NCBI GenBank assembly: GCA_036258555.1 | Contig: DATADL010000323.1 | Location: forward strand, 1-8,808 | Length of the DNA stretch: 8,808 nt | DNA from: JALZEG01 sp036258555 | Lineage (GTDB): Bacteria; Actinomycetota; CADDZG01; WHSQ01 | Direction: 5' to 3' | Part shown: piece after piece, positions 1-6,330 of the stretch | Layout of the letters: each line of letters opens with the position of its first letter | Position numbering within the stretch: the first letter of the stretch is position 1 | The notes under the pieces: model-generated | Told to the model about the DNA's origin: nothing | Database searches by the model: none | What the model saw: the letters and a program-made list of their open reading frames with translations, nothing else | Translations under genes and position numbers: made by a program

Positions 1-618
1 GTTGAAGTCGGCGTAGGGACCCTCGGGGTCGCCGAGGTCGATCGATCCGACGTTGACGTCGCCGAAGTTCGTCTTGATCACGCCGGGCTCGATCACGATC
101 ACGTCGATGCCGAAGCCCTTGACCTCGAAGCGCAGCGCGTCGCTCAAGGCCTCGACCGCGTGCTTGGTCGCGTGGTAGACGCCACCGCCGGGAAGCGTGA
201 GCCTGCCGCCCATCGAGCTCACGTTGACGACCTTGCCCCACCGCTGCTTGCGCATCGCGGGGAGCACGAGCTGCGTGAGGCGAGCCAGACCGAAGAAGTT
301 CGTCTCGAACTGCTTGCGCATCGCGTCGACGGGCACCTCCTCGACGGCTCCGCCCTGCCCGTAGCCGGCGTTGTTGACGAGGACTCCGACCGCGCCCCGC
401 TCGGCCTCGATCCTCCGGACGGCCGCGACCATCGAACCCTCGTCGGTGACGTCGAGCCGTACGAGCCTGCAGCCGTGCTCGGCCAGGTCGCCGATCGCTT
501 CGACGCGGCGGGCCGACGCGTAGACCTCCCATCCGCGAGCCGCGAGCCTCAGCGCCGTGGCGCGGCCGATCCCGGACGAGGTCCCGGTGACGAGGACGGC
601 CTTGGAGACGGTCGACAT
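1..618 (-). CDS. SDR family NAD(P)-dependent oxidoreductase (3' truncated by window edge)
   Basis: This is a classical short-chain dehydrogenase/reductase with a Rossmann fold, expected to use NAD(P)H to oxidise or reduce an alcohol/carbonyl substrate in the cytoplasm. Reading from the ATG at 618 gives 206 residues without a stop before the left edge. The family is usually about 250-280 residues, so the C-terminal substrate-binding part is missing. Visible motifs are the cofactor-binding TGTSSGIG (residues 11-18), the NNAG motif (82-85), the catalytic Ser within NVSSMGG (132-138) and the active-site YHATK (Tyr148, Lys152). The PG motif follows at 178-179. Arg37-Arg38 after the second beta strand suggest NADP preference (inference). 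No clear Shine-Dalgarno precedes the ATG, and the reading frame gives no better start. The gene lies in the same direction as the GNAT-patatin-zinc ribbon unit, but a 251-base gap separates them, so it is probably transcribed on its own. Substrate cannot be predicted. Confidence 0.93.
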   Translation of the reverse strand, partial: MSTVSKAVLVTGTSSGIGRATALRLAARGWEVYASARRVEAIGDLAEHGCRLVRLDVTDEGSMVAAVRRIEAERGAVGVLVNNAGYGQGGAVEEVPVDAMRKQFETNFFGLARLTQLVLPAMRKQRWGKVVNVSSMGGRLTLPGGGVYHATKHAVEALSDALRFEVKGFGIDVIVIEPGVIKTNFGDVNVGSIDLGDPEGPYADFN

Positions 619-846
619 GTGGGCCGAGGATGCCAGAGGGACGGGCGTCGCGCGGCGCGAGAAGAGATGCCCCCTGGCAGGTCGAGCGGCTGAGCGGCTA
701 TCCGTCGAGGACACGAGCCGGGCGTTCGACGCACTGTCTGCCCGCGCCGGCGTTCCGTCCCTCTCGTTCGGTTCTTGGAGCTAGCCGAGGTAGTCCTGCC
801 GGGGAGCACCTCTGCGAGGACGTTACGCGCCCGCCCGCTCTCGGTC

Positions 847-856
847 GATACGTATC
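847..856. promoter_or_regulatory. Perfect palindrome GATACGTATC in the 251-base gap
   Basis: The gap between the SDR start (618) and the zinc-ribbon stop (870) shows no convincing gene. The clearest structure in it is this 10-base perfect palindrome, 13 bases past the zinc-ribbon stop. It could be an operator or part of a 3' structure. A weak 4-base-stem hairpin (CCTC-TGC-GAGG, 809-819) also lies in the gap, but it has no T-tract, so no intrinsic terminator is claimed. No good promoter for the SDR was found here by eye. Confidence 0.2.
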
Positions 857-869
857 CTGCGAACCGCGC

Positions 870-1235
870 TCAGCTCTCCGGCTCGCGGTCGCGCGTCTTC
901 CAGCGGACCACGGATCCGCCGAACATCACCGACAACCGGCACGACTCGCACTGGTGGCGCGTCCCGTAGTCGGGCACCTGCACCGCGACCATCGCCTCGC
1001 CGCATTCCGGGCACGGCTTGTTGGAGACGTACTTCTTCGTCGGCGACGTCCGGACCTCGACCGTCGCAGAGGGGGCCGTCTCCTGCTCGCGCCACAGGTA
1101 CAGCGTCCCGCCGGCCATGCTCAGCCGGCACGAGCCGCACTGCCACAGCCGTCCCATCCCCTCCACGTCGACGACCCACATCACCCGCCCGCACTTCGGG
1201 CAGAGCTTCTGCGGCTTCTCGTCGAGCGCGGTCAT
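870..1235 (-). CDS. Small protein of two tandem four-cysteine zinc ribbons
   Basis: The 121-residue soluble protein contains two copies of the same unit. The first has Cys12, Cys15, Cys33 and Cys36 (CPKCG...CGSCR); the second has Cys75, Cys78, Cys96 and Cys99 (CPECG...CESCR). The spacing is identical in both, CxxC-x17-CxxC, and each is followed by a similar LS-x(2-3)-GG-x(3-4)-W stretch. This points to an internal duplication in which each half binds one structural zinc. A linker of about 38 residues separates the two clusters. No catalytic motif, signal peptide or membrane segment is visible. Such ribbons commonly mediate protein or nucleic-acid contacts, but the partner is unknown. The start is the ATG at 1235, which overlaps the patatin stop as ATGA, so translation is probably coupled to the patatin gene. 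The same frame stays open far upstream, but that stretch is antisense-like shadow of the patatin gene. Function unassigned. Confidence 0.85.
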   Translation of the reverse strand: MTALDEKPQKLCPKCGRVMWVVDVEGMGRLWQCGSCRLSMAGGTLYLWREQETAPSATVEVRTSPTKKYVSNKPCPECGEAMVAVQVPDYGTRHQCESCRLSVMFGGSVVRWKTRDREPES

Positions 1236-2266
1236 CCCCGGGCCCGTCGGCGCGGCGACGCCGACGCGGCGGCGAGCGCGGGGTGGTCGGCGTTCTCCTC
1301 GAGGAGCCGGAGCGTGCCCTCGCGGGCGGAGCGCGCGAGCGCCGCTCGGTCGAAGTGGCGCATCGAGTTCGTGCCGTGCGCCCTCAGGTCGGTCAGCCAC
1401 GGACGGATCACGAGGACGTCCACACCCGCGGCGCGGGCCGCGAGGACCTCCCGGCGCAGGCTGCGCGCGAACATCGAGCGCACGAGCATGCTCGACCACA
1501 GGCGCGGGTCCGTCGAGCGCGCGGCCTCCTCCTTGCGGTAGCCCAGCGGAGCGACGCAGACGATCGAACGGCACCCTGCCCCGGTCGCGAGGTCCAACGA
1601 CGTCGCGCTGACGACCCCGCCGTCGACGTAGTGACGCTCGCCGATGCGCACGGGAGGGAACACGCCCGGGATCGAGGTCGAGGCGCGGACCGCCTCGGGA
1701 AGGGAAGCCTCGGGCGCGCCCGGCGCGCCGAAGGCGACGCGCTCGCCGGTGTAGAGGTCGGCGACGCAGATGTAGACGTGGTCCCGGGGCCACTCCTCGG
1801 GCAGGTCGTCGTGCAACCTGAAGCGTGTCCCCTCGGTCGAGTAGAGCCCCGCCGGGAACGCCTTCCTCAGGGCACCTGCGGGGAGGCGGCCGCGCGTGAC
1901 GCGCCCCCAGTAGCCGCGCGAGGACACGACTGCGAACGTCGAGCCGATCCCCCTGCGGACGCGCTCCGCGGGCGTCTGCCACAACGGCGTGAATATCGTC
2001 CGGACCTGCTCTTTCTGGCTCGCCTCGTCCTGCTCGGACGTGGGGTGGCGGCCGTGCGCGTACTCGTAGAAGTCGTCGCCGGTCCAGCCGGACGCGACGT
2101 ACGCGGCCATCACGGCGCCCGCGCTCGTGCCTACGATGACGTCGGACGCGCCGAGGTCGACTCCCCACTCCTCGAGGGCTTTCAGCGCGCCGGCGTGGTA
2201 ACCCATGCCGACGAGGCCCCCTCCGCCGAGCACCAGGCCGCGGCCCCCAACCTGCTCGGGCTTCAT
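1232..2266 (-). CDS. Patatin-like phospholipase / acyl hydrolase
   Basis: This 344-residue protein belongs to the patatin-like family, which hydrolyses acyl esters of lipids with a Ser-Asp dyad. The glycine-rich oxyanion-hole motif lies at residues 13-17 (LGGGG) and continues to Gly20 and Gly22. The nucleophile elbow GTSAG is at 46-50, making Ser48 the catalytic serine. The second dyad residue is Asp215 in DGG (215-217), preceded by the typical STSIPGVFPP stretch (196-205). No signal peptide is present, so the enzyme is probably cytoplasmic or peripherally membrane-bound. The ATG at 2266 shares its A with the stop of the GNAT gene (TGATG), and the immediately preceding GTG is an alternative start. 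No strong Shine-Dalgarno is close by, which fits termination-reinitiation. The 3' end overlaps the zinc-ribbon gene by 4 bases. The frame extends upstream for many codons, but that region is coding in the GNAT frame. Substrate is unknown. Confidence 0.93.
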   Translation of the reverse strand: MKPEQVGGRGLVLGGGGLVGMGYHAGALKALEEWGVDLGASDVIVGTSAGAVMAAYVASGWTGDDFYEYAHGRHPTSEQDEASQKEQVRTIFTPLWQTPAERVRRGIGSTFAVVSSRGYWGRVTRGRLPAGALRKAFPAGLYSTEGTRFRLHDDLPEEWPRDHVYICVADLYTGERVAFGAPGAPEASLPEAVRASTSIPGVFPPVRIGERHYVDGGVVSATSLDLATGAGCRSIVCVAPLGYRKEEAARSTDPRLWSSMLVRSMFARSLRREVLAARAAGVDVLVIRPWLTDLRAHGTNSMRHFDRAALARSAREGTLRLLEENADHPALAAASASPRRRARG

Positions 2267-3219
2267 CACGCAGAAACTACCGCCCGCACGGCCTCCATCG
2301 GTTTCTTGAAGTTCTCGAAGCGGAGTGTCTCCTGCATTCCGGCGCTCTCGTAGAGCGCGCGGGCCGCGGGGACGTTCGCCGAGCTCACCGTCAGCTGGAC
2401 GCGCCGGGCCCCGTCGTCGTGGAACCCCGCGAAGCCGTGCAGCAACAGGAGGCGGCCGAGCCCGCGGCCCCGCGCCTCCGGCACGGTGCCGAGGTACTGG
2501 ATCCAGCCGTTGTCGCCGTAGCGCTCCCCGAGACAGAACGAGACCACCTCGCCGTCCTGGAGCGCGACGTGCCAGTGGGCCGCGTCGAAGTCCTCCGACT
2601 CGACGGCGTCCATCCACCGCTCGAGGGGCTCGGGTTGCCAGCGGTCGCCTTCGTACTGCGACCAGGCCCGGTTGAAGGCGGCGTGCACCGCGGCGTCGTC
2701 GGGGCCGAGCTCGTAGGTCCGGACCGTGATGCCCGGCGGGGGGTCGGGGACCACCGGCCGCTCGTCGAGGACCGTCTCCATGCGCGCGTAGTGGTGCGAG
2801 TAGACGTAGCCGTGGGACTCCAGCAGCGCCCTCGCGGCGGACATCCGGTCGGTCACGTTCTGCCGGAGGAAGCCGTCCCGGCTGCCCTGCTCGGCCCCCC
2901 GCCGCTCGACGACCTCGAGAAGTCGTCGCCCGATCCCGTGCCCTCGGGCGCTCGGACGGACGCGGACGTCCGCGAGGCCCTCGAAGACCCACGCGTATGC
3001 GACGACCTCGCCGCCGGAGCGCGCGACCCAGGCGTCGGCCTCGCGATCGAACTCCGCCGTCCGCCACCGCCACGCCACGTCCTCGCGGTCGCTGTCGACC
3101 GCGGTCGAGTCCACCTCGTCGCAGGCTCGGTACAGCTCGACCAGTCCGTCGAGGTCGTCGTCTCCGGGGGGCGTCAGCGCGAGGTCCACCGGGCGACGGT
3201 ACAGAATCGACCGCGTCAT
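2266..3219 (-). CDS. Tandem two-domain GNAT N-acetyltransferase
   Basis: The 317-residue protein carries two GNAT acetyl-CoA-binding folds. The N-terminal one has RGHGIG at residues 92-97 after the beta strand ADVRVRPSA. The C-terminal one has RGRGLG at 250-255 after YLGTVPEA, followed by the typical SANVPAARALYESAGM helix-turn. This layout resembles mycothiol synthase (MshD) and other actinobacterial double-GNAT proteins, but no substrate-specific residues were recognised, so the acceptor amine is not assigned. Start choice: the ATG at 3219 has a GGAG nine bases upstream, and the protein begins just before the first GNAT strand; the open frame further upstream is shadow of the ABC-F gene. 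A GTG at residue 11 is a weaker alternative. The gene is first in a three-gene coupled unit with patatin and zinc ribbon, and its start codon interlocks with that of the divergent ABC-F gene. Confidence 0.88.
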   Translation of the reverse strand: MTRSILYRRPVDLALTPPGDDDLDGLVELYRACDEVDSTAVDSDREDVAWRWRTAEFDREADAWVARSGGEVVAYAWVFEGLADVRVRPSARGHGIGRRLLEVVERRGAEQGSRDGFLRQNVTDRMSAARALLESHGYVYSHHYARMETVLDERPVVPDPPPGITVRTYELGPDDAAVHAAFNRAWSQYEGDRWQPEPLERWMDAVESEDFDAAHWHVALQDGEVVSFCLGERYGDNGWIQYLGTVPEARGRGLGRLLLLHGFAGFHDDGARRVQLTVSSANVPAARALYESAGMQETLRFENFKKPMEAVRAVVSA

Positions 3220-5134
3220 GATCACGATCTCCGGGCTGAGGAAGTCGTTCGGCGCGCGCGACCTGTTCCGGGACGCGACGCTCCAGGTGGGAGCGCGCGA
3301 CCGCATCGCCGTCGTCGGGCTGAACGGGACCGGCAAGACGACCCTGTTCCGGATCGTCGCCGGCGAGCAGGAGCCCGACGCCGGCGTCGTGACGATCGCG
3401 CGCGACGTGGTCGTCGGCTACCTGCGCCAGGAGACGGACGCGCTGCGCGGACGCACCCTGCTCGACGAGGTCCTGTCGGCAGGATCGGAGACGACCGAGG
3501 CCGGACACCGGCTCGCCGTCCTCGAAGCGGAGATGGAGGAGCTCCCGTCAGGCGCCGAGCTGGACGCCCTGGTAGCCGAGTACGCGCGCCTCCAGGACCG
3601 GTTCGCGACGCTCGGCGGATACGAGATCGAGGCGGAGGCGAAGCGGATCCTGGGCGGGCTCGGGTTCGCGCAGGAGTCTTTCGACCGGCCGACCGACGCG
3701 CTGTCCGGTGGGTGGCTCATGCGCGTGGCGCTCGCGAAGCTGCTGCTGTCGGCCCCCGACGTGCTGCTGCTCGACGAGCCGACGAACCACCTCGACCTCG
3801 AGTCGGTGGACTGGCTCGAACGGTTCCTGCGCGGCTACGACGGCGCGGTCCTGCTGATCTCCCACGACCGCGACTTCATCAACGGCATCGCCACGAAGGT
3901 GGTCGAGATCGACGGAGGCCGCTTGACGACGTACACGGGGAACTACGAGTCGTTCGTGAGGCAGCGCGCCGAGCGTGCCCGGCTCGCCGAAGCCGCGGCG
4001 GCGAACCAGCAGCGCAAGACCGCCCAGACGCAGGCCTTCATCGACCGCTTCCGGTACAAGGCGACGAAGGCCAGGCAGGTCCAGAGCCGCGTCAAGGCGC
4101 TCGAGAAGATGGAGAAGGCCGAGGGCCCCGCGCGGAAGGCCCGGACGATGAAGCTCGCCTTCCCGCAACCGCCCCGACCCGGGCGGGTGGTGCTGGAGCT
4201 GGCCGGGGTGGGCTTCTCGTACGGGGACGTGGCCGTCTACGAATCCCTGGATCTCGTCGTCGAGCGGGGGCAGAAGATCGCGCTCGTCGGGCCGAACGGC
4301 GCGGGCAAGAGCACGCTTCTCAAGCTGCTGGCCGGCGCGCTCACACCGCAGAGCGGCGAGCGACGGCTCGGCCACAAGGCGCGGGTGGGGTACTTCGCGC
4401 AGCACCAGATCGAGGAGCTCGTGCTGTCGAACACGGTCGTCCAGGAGCTACAGCGCGCCGTGCCGCCCGACGCCGCGGTCTCGGCGCGCGACCTCCTGGG
4501 ACGGTTCCTGTTCTCCGGCGACGACGTGGACAAGCCCGTCTCGGTACTCTCCGGCGGCGAGCGCAGCCGGCTCGCCCTCGCGCGGATGCTCGTGTCGCCC
4601 GCGAACCTGCTGTGCATGGACGAGCCGACGAACCACCTCGACATCCCGAGCCGCGACGCGCTGGAGGACGCGCTCGCCGAGTACACGGGCGCCCTCGTGC
4701 TGATCACCCACGACCGGCACCTCATCCGGAACGTGGCCGACACGATCGTCGAGGTGCGGGAGGGCCGCGTCACGTCGTACGACGGCGGGTACGACTACTA
4801 CCTCGCACGCTCGGGGCCGGAAGAGGACCTCGCGGCCCCTGCCGGTCCGCGCCCGTCCAGGGTGACGGCGAAGGAGCGCAGGCGCATCGAGGCCCAGGCA
4901 CGCGCGCAGACGAAGGACCTGCGCGACCGCGTCGCGCGACTCGAGCGGCGGATAGGGGAGGTGGGCGCGGAGCTGAAGCGGCTGGAAGCCGTCATGGCGG
5001 ATCCGGACGTGTACTCGTCCGGTACCGACGTGGCCGCGCTGGTGCGCGACTACGAGTCGGCGAAGCGGCGGATGGCCCGCCTGGAAGAGGAGTGGGAGGC
5101 GGCCGCGGAGAGTCTCGAGGAGGCCCAGGCGTAG
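3218..5134 (+). CDS. ABC-F family ATPase, ribosome-associated translation factor
   Basis: This 638-residue soluble protein has two ATP-binding cassettes and no membrane segments, which is the ABC-F signature. Members bind the ribosomal E site and act on the P-site tRNA to relieve stalling; some give antibiotic resistance. The first cassette has a Walker A starting at Gly34 (GLNGTGKTT), signature LSGGW (162-166) and Walker B with DEPTNHLD (186-193). The second has GPNGAGKST (358-366), LSGGE (444-448) and DEPTNHLD (468-475). The linker between them, about residues 245-315, contains the family-typical FIDRFRYKATKARQ tRNA-interaction segment. A charged coiled-coil tail follows at about 547-638, as in Uup-type proteins. 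The start at 3218 gives the standard ABC-F N-terminus (MITISGLRKSFG) even though no Shine-Dalgarno is evident. It is a complete gene with all ATPase motifs intact. Housekeeping function is more likely than resistance, but the subfamily cannot be fixed by eye. Confidence 0.96.
   Translation: MITISGLRKSFGARDLFRDATLQVGARDRIAVVGLNGTGKTTLFRIVAGEQEPDAGVVTIARDVVVGYLRQETDALRGRTLLDEVLSAGSETTEAGHRLAVLEAEMEELPSGAELDALVAEYARLQDRFATLGGYEIEAEAKRILGGLGFAQESFDRPTDALSGGWLMRVALAKLLLSAPDVLLLDEPTNHLDLESVDWLERFLRGYDGAVLLISHDRDFINGIATKVVEIDGGRLTTYTGNYESFVRQRAERARLAEAAAANQQRKTAQTQAFIDRFRYKATKARQVQSRVKALEKMEKAEGPARKARTMKLAFPQPPRPGRVVLELAGVGFSYGDVAVYESLDLVVERGQKIALVGPNGAGKSTLLKLLAGALTPQSGERRLGHKARVGYFAQHQIEELVLSNTVVQELQRAVPPDAAVSARDLLGRFLFSGDDVDKPVSVLSGGERSRLALARMLVSPANLLCMDEPTNHLDIPSRDALEDALAEYTGALVLITHDRHLIRNVADTIVEVREGRVTSYDGGYDYYLARSGPEEDLAAPAGPRPSRVTAKERRRIEAQARAQTKDLRDRVARLERRIGEVGAELKRLEAVMADPDVYSSGTDVAALVRDYESAKRRMARLEEEWEAAAESLEEAQA
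3229..3232 (-). promoter_or_regulatory. Ribosome binding site for the GNAT gene (GGAG)
   Basis: GGAG on the minus strand lies nine bases before the ATG at 3219 and decides that start over the upstream in-frame extension. It sits inside codons 4-5 of the divergent ABC-F gene. Confidence 0.5.
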
Positions 5135-5156
5135 CGGGGGGCCCGTTGGGCTGCGG

Positions 5157-5597
5157 CTAGAGCCGGCCCTCCAGCAGGCTGCGGTACTCGCTGTCGAGCG
5201 TGTCGAACATCCGGTCCTCGGCTATCTGCATGAGCGCCTCGATCGCCAGGAACAACGGCGAGTCGAGGGCCTGGCCCAGGATGCTCATGAGGCGCTCCTC
5301 GGCCTCGTCGGTCAGCCCGAAGTTGCGCGACCACGGGGTCGAGCGTAGGAAGTGGTCGACCGCGGGCTTGTCCGCGAGGCGGCGCTCGTCGACGACGGCG
5401 GCGATCGAGCGTGCGAGCATCCCCATCTCGAGCGTGGCCCTCATCTCGGTCCGCACGTAATCCTGGAGGAAGGCCCAGTCCTCCCCGCTCAGGAGGTCGC
5501 GCCAGTGGGCGGTCAGGTCGTGGGTCGCCGGGTCGAGCTCTCGCAGGACGTGGTTGATCCGGGCATGCTCTTCGCCGGTGAACGAGATTCGAGGCAC
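5157..5597 (-). CDS. Hypothetical all-helical acidic protein
   Basis: I do not recognise this 146-residue protein. It is rich in Leu, Glu, Ala, Arg and Asp, contains no cysteine, and has no signal peptide or membrane segment. It reads as a series of amphipathic helices (roughly 9-22, 39-70, 96-111 and 113-143), suggesting a small soluble helical bundle. A Trp-Ser-Arg-Asn turn at 89-92 separates the two halves. Support for being a real gene is good: an AAGGA ribosome site lies six bases before the GTG start, and a sigma-70-like promoter lies further upstream. It converges on the ABC-F gene with a 22-base gap and is divergent from the ECF sigma factor. The shared divergent region hints at co-regulation with the sigma factor, but nothing in the protein shows a role. 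Confidence 0.75.
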   Translation of the reverse strand: MPRISFTGEEHARINHVLRELDPATHDLTAHWRDLLSGEDWAFLQDYVRTEMRATLEMGMLARSIAAVVDERRLADKPAVDHFLRSTPWSRNFGLTDEAEERLMSILGQALDSPLFLAIEALMQIAEDRMFDTLDSEYRSLLEGRL

Positions 5598-5603
5598 GGG
5601 GGG

Positions 5604-5608
5604 TCCTT
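5604..5608 (-). promoter_or_regulatory. Ribosome binding site (AAGGA) for the helical protein
   Basis: AAGGA on the minus strand is separated by six bases (all C) from the GTG at 5597. This is a strong match at near-ideal spacing and supports the GTG start. Confidence 0.65.
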
Positions 5609-5639
5609 CGTCACGATGGTCCGCTGGAAGTGCTTGGGC

Positions 5640-5669
5640 ATTATCGGGAGCCCGGGACTAGTCCCGCAA
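5640..5669 (-). promoter_or_regulatory. Sigma-70-like promoter for the helical protein
   Basis: On the minus strand a -35-like TTGCGG (5669-5664) is followed after 18 bases by GATAAT (5645-5640), a five-of-six match to TATAAT. Transcription would start near 5633, giving a leader of about 35 bases that includes the AAGGA site. The local drop in GC around the -10 supports the call. The spacer and the inner edge of the -35 are occupied by a perfect palindrome (5653-5666). Confidence 0.45.
5653..5666. promoter_or_regulatory. 14-base perfect palindrome CGGGACTAGTCCCG, candidate operator
   Basis: The 14 bases read the same on both strands with no spacer, as expected for a dimeric regulator site. 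They overlap the -35 and spacer of the leftward promoter, a position from which a bound repressor would block RNA polymerase. It is unlikely to be a terminator because no T-run follows on either strand. The binding protein is unknown. Confidence 0.4.
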
Positions 5670-5672
5670 GAG

Positions 5673-5700
5673 CTTTGCGAAAACTACGTACCGCGCAAAG
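5673..5700. repeat. Inverted repeat CTTTGCG-N14-CGCAAAG
   Basis: Seven-base perfect arms (5673-5679 and 5694-5700) flank 14 bases containing TACGTA (5685-5690). The left arm also forms a second, overlapping pair with CGCAA at 5665-5669, so CGCAA/TTGCG occurs three times within 36 bases. The arrangement suggests a regulator-binding cluster between the divergent helical-protein and sigma-factor genes. The long spacer makes it less convincing as an RNA hairpin. Confidence 0.35.
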
Positions 5701-5712
5701 GGGCACGCACCC

Positions 5713-5741
5713 GGGAACGGTCGGGCTGCGTCGGGCGTGTT
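5713..5741 (+). promoter_or_regulatory. Candidate ECF-type promoter (GGGAAC-N17-CGTGTT)
   Basis: GGGAAC (5713-5718) contains the GGAAC core common to the -35 of many ECF promoters. It is followed after 17 bases by CGTGTT (5736-5741), which resembles an ECF -10. Transcription would begin around 5747-5750, just before the GGAGG at 5751. This would let the sigma factor drive its own gene. The match is short and made by eye in GC-rich DNA. Confidence 0.3.
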
Positions 5742-5750
5742 GGAGGGCAT

Positions 5751-5755
5751 GGAGG
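5751..5755 (+). promoter_or_regulatory. Ribosome binding site (GGAGG) deciding the sigma factor start
   Basis: GGAGG lies eight bases before the ATG at 5764, the best-spaced site. The ATG at 5749 has its GGAGG only two bases away, and the GTG at 5737 has no recognisable site and would fall inside the proposed promoter. Confidence 0.55.
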
Positions 5756-5763
5756 CCCACCTG

Positions 5764-6330
5764 ATGCCCGCGGGCGTGCTGGCGGAGCGGAGCTTGGCTA
5801 GGTCCGACAAGGGGGCCGAGCGCGACCGCGAGCTGGCCGCCCTCTTCTACGAGCACTACGACCCGATGCGCCGCCTCGCCTACGTGATGATCGGCGACGG
5901 CGACGCCGCGGAGGAGATCGTCATGGACGCCTTCGCGAAGGCGCTGTCGCGCTGGAAGAGCTTCCGCAACGTCGACTGGCCCCCGGCCTACCTCCGCCAG
6001 ATGGTCGTCAACGCGTGCCGGTCCCGGATGCGTCGACGGGCGATCGAGAACCGCGTGAACTCCTTCGTCCACCACCGCGACGAGCAGCGGGAGAAGACGT
6101 TCGACGTCGAAGACCACGGCCTCGGCCTCGACGTGTGGGCTGCGGTCCGGTCGCTGCCCGACCGTCAGCGTGCGTGCGTCGTGCTGCGCTACCTCGAGGG
6201 CCTCACCGAGCCCGAGATCGCCGAGACCCTCGACTGCCCGCTGGGAACGGTCAAGTCACAGCTGTCGCGGGCCCGGGCGAGGCTCGCCGAGAGGCTCGGG
6301 CCGGACTTCATGAAGGGCGGTGAGACGTGA
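5764..6330 (+). CDS. ECF (SigE-like) RNA polymerase sigma factor
   Basis: This 188-residue protein is an extracytoplasmic-function sigma factor, which directs RNA polymerase to a set of promoters in response to a signal. Region 2 spans about residues 22-92 (LFYEHYDPMRRLAY, then a DAFAKAL segment at 55-61 and PAYLRQMVVNACRSRMRRR at 74-92). A linker rich in charged residues follows. Region 4 spans about 125-178, with the helix-turn-helix TEPEIAETLDCPLGTVKSQL at 148-167 for -35 recognition. The PAYLRxMVVNACRSR wording is typical of the actinobacterial SigE-like group. No extra C-terminal domain is present. A start at 5764 is preferred for its GGAGG site; in-frame alternatives at 5737 and 5749 would add 9 or 5 residues. 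The stop overlaps the start of the propeller gene (GTGA), so the two are translationally coupled and the partner probably controls this factor. Confidence 0.93.
   Translation: MPAGVLAERSLARSDKGAERDRELAALFYEHYDPMRRLAYVMIGDGDAAEEIVMDAFAKALSRWKSFRNVDWPPAYLRQMVVNACRSRMRRRAIENRVNSFVHHRDEQREKTFDVEDHGLGLDVWAAVRSLPDRQRACVVLRYLEGLTEPEIAETLDCPLGTVKSQLSRARARLAERLGPDFMKGGET

Noticed and set aside
630..1541. Plus-strand open frame opposite the zinc-ribbon and patatin 3' end
   Set aside because: Composition is Arg/Ala/Pro-rich without motifs, and it runs antisense to two well-supported genes.
1236..2168. Apparent N-terminal extension of the zinc-ribbon frame
   Set aside because: It is an Arg-rich shadow of the patatin gene; the ATG at 1235 with ATGA overlap explains the real gene.
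870..3219. GNAT-patatin-zinc ribbon unit as an anti-phage (CBASS-like) system
   Set aside because: Patatin effectors occur in CBASS, but no CD-NTase, ubiquitin-like or other defence marker is present, and the acetyltransferase has no such link.
2267..3508. Apparent N-terminal extension of the patatin frame (758 codons in total)
   Set aside because: The extension is low-complexity Arg-rich sequence overlapping the GNAT gene; the patatin oxyanion motif begins about ten residues after the ATG at 2266.
5141..5151. Small hairpin GCCC-GTT-GGGC between the convergent ABC-F and helical-protein genes as a bidirectional terminator
   Set aside because: The stem is only four base pairs and neither strand has a following T-run; too weak to call.
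2419..5160. Very long plus-strand open frame (913 codons) across GNAT antisense and the ABC-F gene
   Set aside because: It is Arg/Pro/Gly-rich with no domain, lies out of frame with a perfect ABC-F gene and antisense to the GNAT gene; GC-rich DNA has few stops in such frames.
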